A stretch of DNA of 64,000 bases from Oligoflexia bacterium (GTDB taxonomy: Bacteria; Bdellovibrionota; Bacteriovoracia; Bacteriovoracales; Bacteriovoracaceae), in NCBI GenBank assembly GCA_015231955.1, contig JADGAN010000021.1, positions 1 to 64,000 on the forward strand, read 5' to 3'. Positions 1 to 6,824 of the stretch are shown piece by piece (within the stretch, counting starts at the first letter, position 1; each line of letters starts with the position of its first letter). The notes under the pieces were generated by a model, which was not told where the DNA came from, ran no database searches, and was given only the letters and a program-made list of their open reading frames with translations. The translations under genes were made by a program, and so were the position numbers.

Positions 1-123
1 ACTTTGATCAATTTAAACTACCAAGATTGTATGATGAACTTAAACCGCGTTGAACCGCCTTGGTACGGACCCGTATGCCAGGTGGTGTGGGAGGGAAAGC
101 CCGCGAGGGCCTACCTATCCCGC
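1..123 (+). mobile_element. 3' end of a group II intron (domains V and VI)
   Basis: Bases 54-86 fold as a group II intron domain V: a lower stem (ACCGCCT with AGGTGGT), a two-base bulge TG at 76-77 on the 3' side, and a short upper stem TACG/CGTA closed by a GACC loop. Bases 89-121 fold as domain VI: GGGAGG pairs with CCTATCCC leaving an unpaired A near 116, the expected branch-point adenosine, with an inner GCCC-GCGA-GGGC hairpin. The arrangement matches the conserved 3' ends of bacterial group II introns. The intron body and any reverse transcriptase would lie left of the window. The exact 3' splice site is uncertain (about 121-124), because the usual terminal AY is not obvious. It could be an intact intron or a fragment. 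Confidence 0.7.
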
Positions 124-312
124 TAAAGAAAAATAGATGCAGCTTTTTGTAAAGATCATGCTGATTTCACATGACCGTCCCAAATTGGATAGAATGGCCC
201 TTGATAACAATGCTCGGTTATTTTACTTGAAGGTAATTTGGTGCCAGCCGACTTTTGGGACTTGCTGCGAGTATTGTGGCGAGTCCCGAAAATCAGCCAG
301 TAACGTTAACCT
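124..312. other. Intergenic region between intron end and serpin gene
   Basis: No convincing gene is present. A short open frame on the + strand at 137-319 runs through the inverted repeat and has no ribosome binding site, so I treat it as non-coding. The region holds the inverted repeat at 241-304, which ends 9 bases before the serpin stop codon. Confidence 0.6.
241..304. repeat. Inverted pair of a dispersed 22-bp repeat
   Basis: The left arm (241-262) contains GCCAGCCGACTTTTGGGACT. The right arm (282-304) is an imperfect reverse complement beginning AGTCCCGAAAATCAGCCAG. The left arm recurs exactly at 32640-32661, and a variant of the reverse-complement form lies at 2988-3010. The pair can form a hairpin with a 19-base loop just 3' of the serpin gene, so it may act in 3'-end formation or be the residue of a small mobile element. 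No T-tract follows it in the serpin direction. Confidence 0.75.
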
Positions 313-1662
313 TTATTGATGGTACCCTATCTTTTTGATGTATGCTGAAAAGAGGGTCGTCCCATTGTTAATGTCTCGAATCATCACATAAAAAGGATGA
401 TCGATAATCATTTTAAAATCTGGTTTAGCTCTGTCCTCTATGGGGAAGTGATAACCAATATCGTCCATAATAATAGTAGTGGCCGCAGCAGCAACGGTAC
501 CTTCTTCATCATTTTTCATAAAAATATTATGAAGCACTTTACTTACATATAATTTGTGAAGCATTGGATTTTCTACCATTTTTGAAAAGTCTGCGAAGTG
601 CTTGTCAAAGGCGATCCCCATTTCCATTTTTCTCAGAAGACCACCAAGATCTGTGCTTAGATTTATTTCGAATTTTGGAAGTTCTAAATATCCTAGGTGC
701 TTTGTTAGCTTGCGATCAAGCTGCTTCCAAAAACCTACACTGGTAATTTCATCGTTTTTTTCCTTCGTCAACGTTGGTAGAATGATGTACATCGCAATGG
801 CAGTGTTTTGATATGGGAGCCTTATGGCCTGATAGTCCTCCCCTTGAAAATAGTAAAAATGGTCTGTCTGTGACATCATCTCTATTTGGCCCGGAGTGTT
901 TTTGAAGTGGTGCTTGTCTGTTGATTTTGTCTCTATCGCAGAAAATGGCCTTTCCCACTGGAGGTCAAAATAGAGGGCATTGGCGATGACTAAATCATTA
1001 TCAACAAGATCCTTCGCTGAAACCATCTGTGAAATCCGCTGATTGGTTTGTTGTCCGATCCATTGGTTCATAGAGAGGGCGGTGGCGACAGTATTTTTAA
1101 AATCGACCGTCTTGGTCATCGCGTAGAAGTAATGCTCTAGTGCAGAGGTGAAGCTAGCTCGAAGTGGAAGATCTTGTTGTACCCAAAGAGAGTTGGAAAT
1201 GTTGATGTGCTTTGCTTTTAAATCGTTGATCTGATCCATCAAAACCTGGTTTAAGGAAAACCGTAAGGTCTCTGGATCGGTATTATTATAAGGAACGATA
1301 TTGTTAAGCCCCAGTGTGTTTGCGATCGATTCTTTTGTGGCAGAGTATGCGCCGTTGTACAACATGGAAAGCGCCATAGTGATGCTCATGGGAGAGATGA
1401 CAGTCTGTTCTTCATCACTTTGAGATAACAACGTTTCAAATAGTTTCAAGCTAAAATTATTGAGGGCAGAATGCACACCGATATGGTATTCATTGTAAAC
1501 AATGGCACCAGTGTCATCCCCATCGACATCTCGACCACTTTTGGTGATAACGTCTCTGGCAGATGTTTTAGCAGATGCAAAAAGAGGAGAGCTTTGTCCC
1601 ATGATAAGAAAGAAGAATAGGAACAAGAAAATTTGAAATCCCTTGGAAAGCTTGTTTTGCAT
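313..1662 (-). CDS. Exported inhibitory serpin
   Basis: A 449-residue serine/cysteine protease inhibitor of the serpin family. Residues 1-30 are a hydrophobic signal peptide, so the protein should act in the periplasm, at the surface or outside the cell. The reactive-centre-loop hinge near residues 386-394 reads EEGTVAAAA: Gly at P15, Thr at P14 and small residues P12-P9, the pattern of serpins that insert their loop and trap proteases. By spacing from the hinge, P1 falls near an Ile-Gly pair, but the loop looks a few residues long and this is approximate. The C-terminal signature DHPFYVMIRD is present. The ATG follows AAGGAGTG. The gene lies 19 bases downstream of the TIGR02147 regulator gene on the same strand, so the two are probably co-transcribed. 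The target protease is unknown; self-protection against the cell's own secreted proteases is one possibility. Confidence 0.93.
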   Translation of the reverse strand: MQNKLSKGFQIFLFLFFFLIMGQSSPLFASAKTSARDVITKSGRDVDGDDTGAIVYNEYHIGVHSALNNFSLKLFETLLSQSDEEQTVISPMSITMALSMLYNGAYSATKESIANTLGLNNIVPYNNTDPETLRFSLNQVLMDQINDLKAKHINISNSLWVQQDLPLRASFTSALEHYFYAMTKTVDFKNTVATALSMNQWIGQQTNQRISQMVSAKDLVDNDLVIANALYFDLQWERPFSAIETKSTDKHHFKNTPGQIEMMSQTDHFYYFQGEDYQAIRLPYQNTAIAMYIILPTLTKEKNDEITSVGFWKQLDRKLTKHLGYLELPKFEINLSTDLGGLLRKMEMGIAFDKHFADFSKMVENPMLHKLYVSKVLHNIFMKNDEEGTVAAAATTIIMDDIGYHFPIEDRAKPDFKMIIDHPFYVMIRDINNGTTLFSAYIKKIGYHQ

Positions 1663-1681
1663 TGGTCACTCCTTGTCATTT

Positions 1682-2497
1682 TTAAAGGTCTTTAGTAAGC
1701 TTGAATAATTGAACTACAATATTGTAAACAGAGTCTTTGCTTTCTGAAGAGTGGCCAAATTTTTCAAGGAAGTCGCGGCGAAATTTTTTGATCACCGCTT
1801 TGGCCTCTGCTAAATTTTCTTTTTTAAAAGCAAGAGTAATGGAAGACAAACTCATATCCTCTTGACGTTGAAAAGAGAGTGCCTCAAGTGCTTTTTCCAA
1901 TATCTGCTGATGATATTTTTTTCTTAGCTCAAAAGAGGCCCCTTTGTTAACACCGGTAAAGTCCTCTTTTGCAATCATTTGCCCTTCAGTAGAGACCTCT
2001 AAAAGTCCTACGGTGACTAAGCGTTTGAGGGCGGCCTCTGCCACTTTGGGATGAATGCTCAAGTAATGGGCGATCATCGTTGGCGTGAGTTTTCTTTGTA
2101 GCTCATCTAAGTAGGTTAGCTCTAAAATGGCAAAGTGGTACCATTCAGAAATAATTTTAAACCGGTCATGGTCAAGCATATTGAGTTGCATGTGTTGATA
2201 TTTTTTCAAGCGGGCCAAAGCGATTTTTCTTTTAAGTTGGCTTCGAGAGTGTTCTGACTCGACTAGATCGCAAAAAAAACTTTTTAGAGTAATACTAAAT
2301 CCAATCCTATTGGCAATGTTTTCTGCAGCTTTGATTGAGAGTCCTTGCTTACCTCTTAAAATTTCCGAAAGCCGAGGTGCTGGCAATTTTATATCTCGAG
2401 AAAAGGCCCGTAAAGAATAAGAGGGATTTCTTTGGCATCGCTGTTCGAATTCATCTTGGAGAATTTTTCGATAATTATTGTGTTGAGGCCATTCCAT
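1682..2497 (-). CDS. TIGR02147-family HTH protein
   Basis: A 271-residue protein of the TIGR02147 (DUF4423-containing) family, found mostly in Fibrobacteres and Bdellovibrionota and presumed to regulate transcription. Residues about 25-55 form a helix-turn-helix (SLRAFSRDIKLPAPRLSEIL) like those of XRE-type regulators. Residues 110-190 resemble a winged-helix region (ELTYLDEL, HYLSIHPKVAEAALKRLVTVGLLE). The length is typical. The ATG is preceded by AGGAT at good spacing. It is the first gene of a probable two-gene operon with the serpin, so it may control its own operon; that is inference. No signal peptide, so cytoplasmic. Confidence 0.88.
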   Translation of the reverse strand: MEWPQHNNYRKILQDEFEQRCQRNPSYSLRAFSRDIKLPAPRLSEILRGKQGLSIKAAENIANRIGFSITLKSFFCDLVESEHSRSQLKRKIALARLKKYQHMQLNMLDHDRFKIISEWYHFAILELTYLDELQRKLTPTMIAHYLSIHPKVAEAALKRLVTVGLLEVSTEGQMIAKEDFTGVNKGASFELRKKYHQQILEKALEALSFQRQEDMSLSSITLAFKKENLAEAKAVIKKFRRDFLEKFGHSSESKDSVYNIVVQLFKLTKDL

Positions 2498-3050
2498 CTG
2501 AGATCCTGTTCGGCAGAAGTATCATTGCAAAATACTACAGTTATTACAGTGAAAAATTTTTAACTCACAAAGGGGTAAAGAGCAATAGTTTACTGAACAA
2601 TGTGTTCTGTGAAGTTCTGTGAAAATTCCGATGTTCGTGGGGCGAATGGCGCTAAGTTAAGGATGTCAATGTCAACCTGAGATAGGAGCACTTCTAAAAA
2701 GGTCTAAGCGCTGATTTCGATTTTATCAACGAGCGCTTCACTATTTGCTTTTGTGCAAAAGATACTTTTTAATGTTCCCCAAAAACATGCAGGCCCCAAA
2801 ATGCATAGGCCAGTGAGCACAGTCAGGCAGTTTTACTCATAAGAAGAAAAAACAGAAGAGAGCAGTAGTGAGTTTTTTTTGTCGGGAATTACTTGAAAGC
2901 CAATTGGAAAGTTCAGATAGACCCATTTTTTATCTTGTAGATGGTTGATCTTCCTCCTCCAACTTTCTCAATTATCTTCTTCTTTAAAGTCCCGAAAGTC
3001 GGCAGGCAACTTTTTACATCAGTCGTTGCCCTACTTCTGCATGTGCGTCT
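2498..3050. other. Intergenic region, 553 bp, with one dispersed repeat
   Basis: Separates the TIGR02147 gene (its promoter side is at 2498) from the 3' end of the PAD gene. Short open frames here lack ribosome binding sites and homology. The only distinct element is the repeat copy at 2988-3010. Confidence 0.5.
2988..3010 (-). repeat. Dispersed repeat copy, reverse orientation
   Basis: AGTCCCGAAAGTCGGCAGGC matches the reverse complement of the 241-262 and 32640-32661 copies with a few differences. It lies 41 bases beyond the stop codon of the PAD gene, again 3' of a minus-strand gene. Confidence 0.7.
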
Positions 3051-4397
3051 TTAGCGGCTGCGAAACCACAGGTGCATGTCACTCGATTTCAAATCGTTGG
3101 TTCCACAGTGAACTTCCCCATTGGCAATATGGTAGCTTAAATCTTCAATGAAGTATGATTGCTGATCAACCTTGGCCAGTGCCGCTTGAGTGATCTCTCG
3201 GAAAGGCGCATAAAGCGGATCGGGAACAATTAAATCTTGGCCTAAATTTGCAAAGTTGACACTGTTTGGAAGTATTGACCCGCAATACTCTTTCGCTTCG
3301 AATTCGTTGCACTTAAACAAAACGGGAATGGATACTACTTCAATCTTTTCACAAGCTGGAGTTTTCTTGGTAATTTTTTCCTTAAGTAGCTGAACATTGT
3401 TTTCAATAAAGCTTGCGGCAGAAAATTGTTGTCTAAGCAGAGTATGCCCCTTTTTCTCATCAGGGAGAATGGTGTCTACAGATGGTAAGATAATAGGGGC
3501 AACATTTTTGCTTTGTTCTCTAGATTTAACTAGAGTTTGGTTGGTATTGATAAAGGAAGAAAGAGCTTGAAAGTCGTTGGTCATATCCCAAGTCATACGG
3601 CTTTGTTCTGCTAGCTCTGCTTCTTCTTGATAATGATCTTTGATGAGGGACTTAAGTGCCAGCACTGGATCGGCCTTGACGATGGCCATCCCACACGGGT
3701 CATTTGGCCTGATAACGGTCGTAATAAACTCATCAACGTGTCCAACGGTTAACCAAGAGGTATCTAGAATCACCAAATTATCTTTATACCCTTTCTCTTG
3801 CCAAAAATTAATCATAGTTGGAGAACTCTCGCTTCCAATATAGAGGATATTATTGGGAGTCACATCAATATTGCCACCATAATCGCCACAGTTGGGAGAA
3901 TTTCCTGCGCTGACCACCAAATGATCTCCCCAGATTTTTGATAAATTTTCCACTAATTGCTTGGTACCCCTTTCCCGATTGGTGTCGAACAAAACGATTT
4001 TTTCATCCTTTTCCCCTTTGATTTTAGCGCTGACTACCTTACAAAAATCGCGCATCCATGAATCTGCTCCGGAACGCAGCTCATCTTGGGCCTCACAAAG
4101 ACTATTGCTAGCAATGGAGCAAAGGGTTGGTTGTTTGGCATTAATTATTCGAAGTTTTACTTTATCCTCTTCATTTGGTCGTTTGCGGTTAATATCATCC
4201 ATAATCTGGGATAACGATTCGACAAAGTTAAAATTGTCTGAACACAATGAAACTAGCAGCTCTTTGGTCTTGTGGTTAGGCCCTAGTAATGTTAGCGATT
4301 CAATATCGCAACTTTGCAAGCGATGACCATTGGCCTTTAGCTCAGTGCCTATTGTGGATAGTAAGATGATCACCAAGTAGAGTATGCAGCTTTTCAA
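3051..4397 (-). CDS. Exported protein-arginine deiminase (PAD) family enzyme
   Basis: Predicted peptidylarginine deiminase, converting protein arginine to citrulline. The C-terminal half carries the PAD catalytic pattern. Numbering from the longest reading frame (start 4433): WMRD with Asp129, the GNIDVTP segment near 187-193, DTSWLTVGHVDEF with His232 and Asp234, and HIANGEVHCGTND with nucleophile Cys443. These correspond to Asp350, His471, Asp473 and Cys645 of human PAD4. At about 450 residues it lacks room for the two N-terminal immunoglobulin-like domains of vertebrate PADs. The frame has no early ATG. I chose the TTG at 4397, which follows AAGGGA by six bases and gives a compact signal peptide (KSCILYLVIILLSTIG); a TTG at 4433 is the alternative. 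Whether the Ca2+ sites are kept cannot be judged by eye. It is divergent from the glutaminase-like gene at 4776. Confidence 0.88.
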   Translation of the reverse strand: MKSCILYLVIILLSTIGTELKANGHRLQSCDIESLTLLGPNHKTKELLVSLCSDNFNFVESLSQIMDDINRKRPNEEDKVKLRIINAKQPTLCSIASNSLCEAQDELRSGADSWMRDFCKVVSAKIKGEKDEKIVLFDTNRERGTKQLVENLSKIWGDHLVVSAGNSPNCGDYGGNIDVTPNNILYIGSESSPTMINFWQEKGYKDNLVILDTSWLTVGHVDEFITTVIRPNDPCGMAIVKADPVLALKSLIKDHYQEEAELAEQSRMTWDMTNDFQALSSFINTNQTLVKSREQSKNVAPIILPSVDTILPDEKKGHTLLRQQFSAASFIENNVQLLKEKITKKTPACEKIEVVSIPVLFKCNEFEAKEYCGSILPNSVNFANLGQDLIVPDPLYAPFREITQAALAKVDQQSYFIEDLSYHIANGEVHCGTNDLKSSDMHLWFRSR

Positions 4398-4775
4398 TGT
4401 AATTCCCTTGATATTTGTAGTGATTAAAAACAAGTCTCTATTATAAAATGAAAATTCTTCTTTTAAAAAAAATGTTTTAAATCAGTGTTTTTTCAATTAA
4501 AGAGTGAACTTCATCAATGGCAATAATCTTAAACTGCCAACTTATTCATACAGTTCACCGAAAAACAACGCTCGAGTACGCTCTCAATAAAATTTATAGA
4601 TTTTTTTTTATTTCTGCTCTATTTGTTATTGTAATTCCCTGAAATAAGTTGAACTTGCTCGAGAGGTGGCCCCTGCTTCCTTTGCGGAAGGGATTTATTA
4701 TCCAGAGGCAGGGCCTATCTGTGGTAGAGTAATCCTTGCATGCTCATCAGGGTAAATATTTTTCGAGGGAAATTT
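4398..4775. other. Divergent intergenic region with a structured leader
   Basis: About 380 bp between the divergent PAD and beta-helix/glutaminase genes. It should hold both promoters. It is AT-rich apart from the GC-rich hairpin at 4668-4715. I could not fix -35/-10 boxes with confidence. Confidence 0.5.
4668..4715 (+). promoter_or_regulatory. Stem-loop in the 5' leader of the beta-helix/glutaminase gene
   Basis: GGCCCCTGC (4668-4676) pairs with GCAGGGCC (4708-4715) with one bulged C, and an inner hairpin CTTCC-TTTGC-GGAAG occupies 4676-4690. It ends 60 bases before the chosen ATG. No T-tract follows, so it is not a simple terminator. It could be a leader structure affecting mRNA stability or translation. 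No known riboswitch class was recognised. Confidence 0.5.
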
Positions 4776-6416
4776 ATGAAAAAATTCAAGACCAATTGTT
4801 TTGCCCCATTCCTTCCATTAACACTCATGTTGTTTGTGGTGAACAGTGGGCCTCTTTTCCATTCTTCTAGTTGTGTTTTTGCCGGTCAAGGTGACCAGAC
4901 ACTTCCCGATTATAGCAACTACTACATTCATCTGAATGGAGGAGGGCTGATCAGTCCTCGTGCCCAAGTCGATCCTAGCGTCTATGTCGCCATTGGATCC
5001 AGGGTTGAGGATAATGCTATCGTCAAAGGAAACGTCCGTATTTTAGGAAAAGCACGCGTTGGTGGTTATGTATTAGTGACCGGAGACGCTCTAGATCCGG
5101 TCATCATTACCGATCGGGCCTACGTCAGAGGAAATACCAATATTATTGGAAGCGCGAAAATTACTGGAGATGCTTTAGTCGAAGACAGTGTTCAAATAGG
5201 AGGCGAGGCCTTCATTGGTGATAAGGCCCATGTGTTTGGCAATGTGATTATTTCCGATCAATCGCAAATCCGGGGAGTGGCCGAGGTCAGTGGCTATGCT
5301 GGTATTTATGAGCGCGCAACCATTAGTGGTGGTGCTACCGTTAAAGGGAATAGTAAAATTTCTGGTAAGGTTACGATTGATGGCAGTGCCCTCATCGATG
5401 GCGATGTGACCATTTTTGATTCCGCGATGATCAGTGGTAACGCCCAAGTAAAAGATCATGCCTTGATCCATGGCAATGCCTTCATTTACGATAATGCACA
5501 AATTTATGACTACGCGGAAATTTCGGGAACCTCTATTTTAGGAGGAGAAAGTCGTATCAGTGGAATGTTTCAATCCTTTGCCCTGCAAGGGGATGATGTG
5601 GTTCGCTTTCAGGCCACTCCCAATTTAAACTTTGGAACGAAGGCCGCACTGCTCGAAGAGATCAAAAGAAAACAGGAGAATCTACAACATCTACAATCGA
5701 AGGATCAAACGCTGTTGTTATCCTCGGTGATAGGGGCGGGAGTGATTTCAGAGCGCTTGCTTACCCATCCGATGATCGTTAGTGCTGTTGAACAATCCTG
5801 TAGCGATACCGACAAAGTCGCGGTACCGCTTTCGAATCCTGGCATGGAGAATACGCTTACGGTGATGAGCGAAGAGCAGTTGCAAGAACTGGTCAAAAAA
5901 TTATACGCCAATAAAGAGTTACATATGGAAAAGAAATTGGATGGTTGCTATGGCCGGGCCCACTATCTATCCCTAAAGCTTGAAGAGCAGGGAATTTCTT
6001 CCGCCAAGGCCTTTATGGAAGTCCCTGGACTTTACCCTCGTTTTTTCTCTTCTAATACCGACAAAAATCAACTGATGCGCGTGAATGTTGGTTTGGCCAA
6101 AAATGCTGAGTGGGGCTTTCATGTGGCGACCGTGGTGTTGGTGCGAGACTCTCAGCGGAAGATCGTTCCCAAAATTCTAGATCCGGCCTTTTCCGATCGG
6201 CCGATGACAGAAGAGGAGTGGGTTGAAAATTTAATCAAAGATAATCCTCTGGGGCGGTTTAAATACTATTGGGCCCACCGCTACGGTATCTACTCCAATA
6301 ATAGCATGCAAACCCTTCGAGGTTGGACTAGCGTGAACTCCAACGACTCCACTCAACTGACCGAGAAAAGCGCTCTGGAAGAAGTGGTGATGGAGCTAGA
6401 GCGGATCAAGGAATAG
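4776..6416 (+). CDS. Exported beta-helix protein with C-terminal protein-glutaminase-like domain
   Basis: A 546-residue exported protein. After a signal peptide (about 1-37), residues 50-255 are hexapeptide-style repeats (patterns such as VKGNVRILGKA, ISGNAQVKDHALIHG) predicted to form a left-handed beta-helix. The C-terminal domain resembles the protein-glutaminase fold (Gln_deamidase_2): DGCYGRAH with Cys391, WGFHVATVVLV with His449, and KILDPAF with Asp469, matching in order and spacing the Cys-His-Asp triad of Chryseobacterium protein-glutaminase. The predicted activity is deamidation of protein glutamine to glutamate, with the helix as scaffold or binding platform. I chose the ATG at 4776 (after CGAGGGA) over the upstream in-frame ATG at 4740, which has no ribosome binding site. 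The last 12 bases of the gene are duplicated in frame after the stop. It is divergent from PAD. Confidence 0.8.
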   Translation: MKKFKTNCFAPFLPLTLMLFVVNSGPLFHSSSCVFAGQGDQTLPDYSNYYIHLNGGGLISPRAQVDPSVYVAIGSRVEDNAIVKGNVRILGKARVGGYVLVTGDALDPVIITDRAYVRGNTNIIGSAKITGDALVEDSVQIGGEAFIGDKAHVFGNVIISDQSQIRGVAEVSGYAGIYERATISGGATVKGNSKISGKVTIDGSALIDGDVTIFDSAMISGNAQVKDHALIHGNAFIYDNAQIYDYAEISGTSILGGESRISGMFQSFALQGDDVVRFQATPNLNFGTKAALLEEIKRKQENLQHLQSKDQTLLLSSVIGAGVISERLLTHPMIVSAVEQSCSDTDKVAVPLSNPGMENTLTVMSEEQLQELVKKLYANKELHMEKKLDGCYGRAHYLSLKLEEQGISSAKAFMEVPGLYPRFFSSNTDKNQLMRVNVGLAKNAEWGFHVATVVLVRDSQRKIVPKILDPAFSDRPMTEEEWVENLIKDNPLGRFKYYWAHRYGIYSNNSMQTLRGWTSVNSNDSTQLTEKSALEEVVMELERIKE

Positions 6417-6428
6417 ATCAAGGAATAA
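6405..6428 (+). repeat. Tandem duplication of the gene's last 12 bp
   Basis: GATCAAGGAATA occurs twice in a row. The copies read ATC AAG GAA TAG then ATC AAG GAA TAA in the frame of the upstream gene, giving two in-frame stops. Confidence 0.7.
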
Positions 6429-6824
6429 TCATGCACCTACCAACCTATGGTAGATGACCTGCTAATCTCGTCGTTGTGGCGTACTTGCTTGGAACTTCTG
6501 GGTTTCGTTTGATCCAACAGAATGGCAAACCATCAAACACTAAAACCTTAAATCGCTTTTACTCTTTAATAAACTCCTCTAAACAATATTAACACTTGAT
6601 AAGTGCCAATAATTTTTGGCACTGTTTTTTTAGCGTAAAAAGGCCACCAAAAGTATCATTTGTTTTTTCAAGGAGATAGAGAGATCAAAAAAAAATATAT
6701 TTTAAAATCCCATTTTTGATTTAAATTTAGGCCTGTTGGAATTTCAGTGAATAAAATTTATTACCTTTTAAAAATGGTCTGTTTGGTGAAAATGAAGTTC
6801 AGAAAACCAAATATGGGAGGAAAA
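6429..6824. other. Intergenic region, about 400 bp
   Basis: Contains the terminator at 6602-6631 and, beyond it, an AT-rich stretch (6632-6820) that must hold the promoter of the next gene. I see no further gene. Confidence 0.6.
6602..6631 (+). terminator. Rho-independent terminator
   Basis: AGTGCCAA (6602-6609) and TTGGCACT (6616-6623) form a perfect 8-bp stem followed by a run of seven T. It ends transcription from the beta-helix/glutaminase gene. Confidence 0.9.

Noticed and set aside
137-319. 60-codon frame after the intron end
   Set aside because: Runs through the inverted repeat, lacks a ribosome site, and ends at the serpin 3' end; no support as a gene.
4740-4775. Upstream start for the beta-helix/glutaminase gene
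   Set aside because: The ATG at 4740 has no ribosome site and would put 12 charged residues before an otherwise clean signal peptide.
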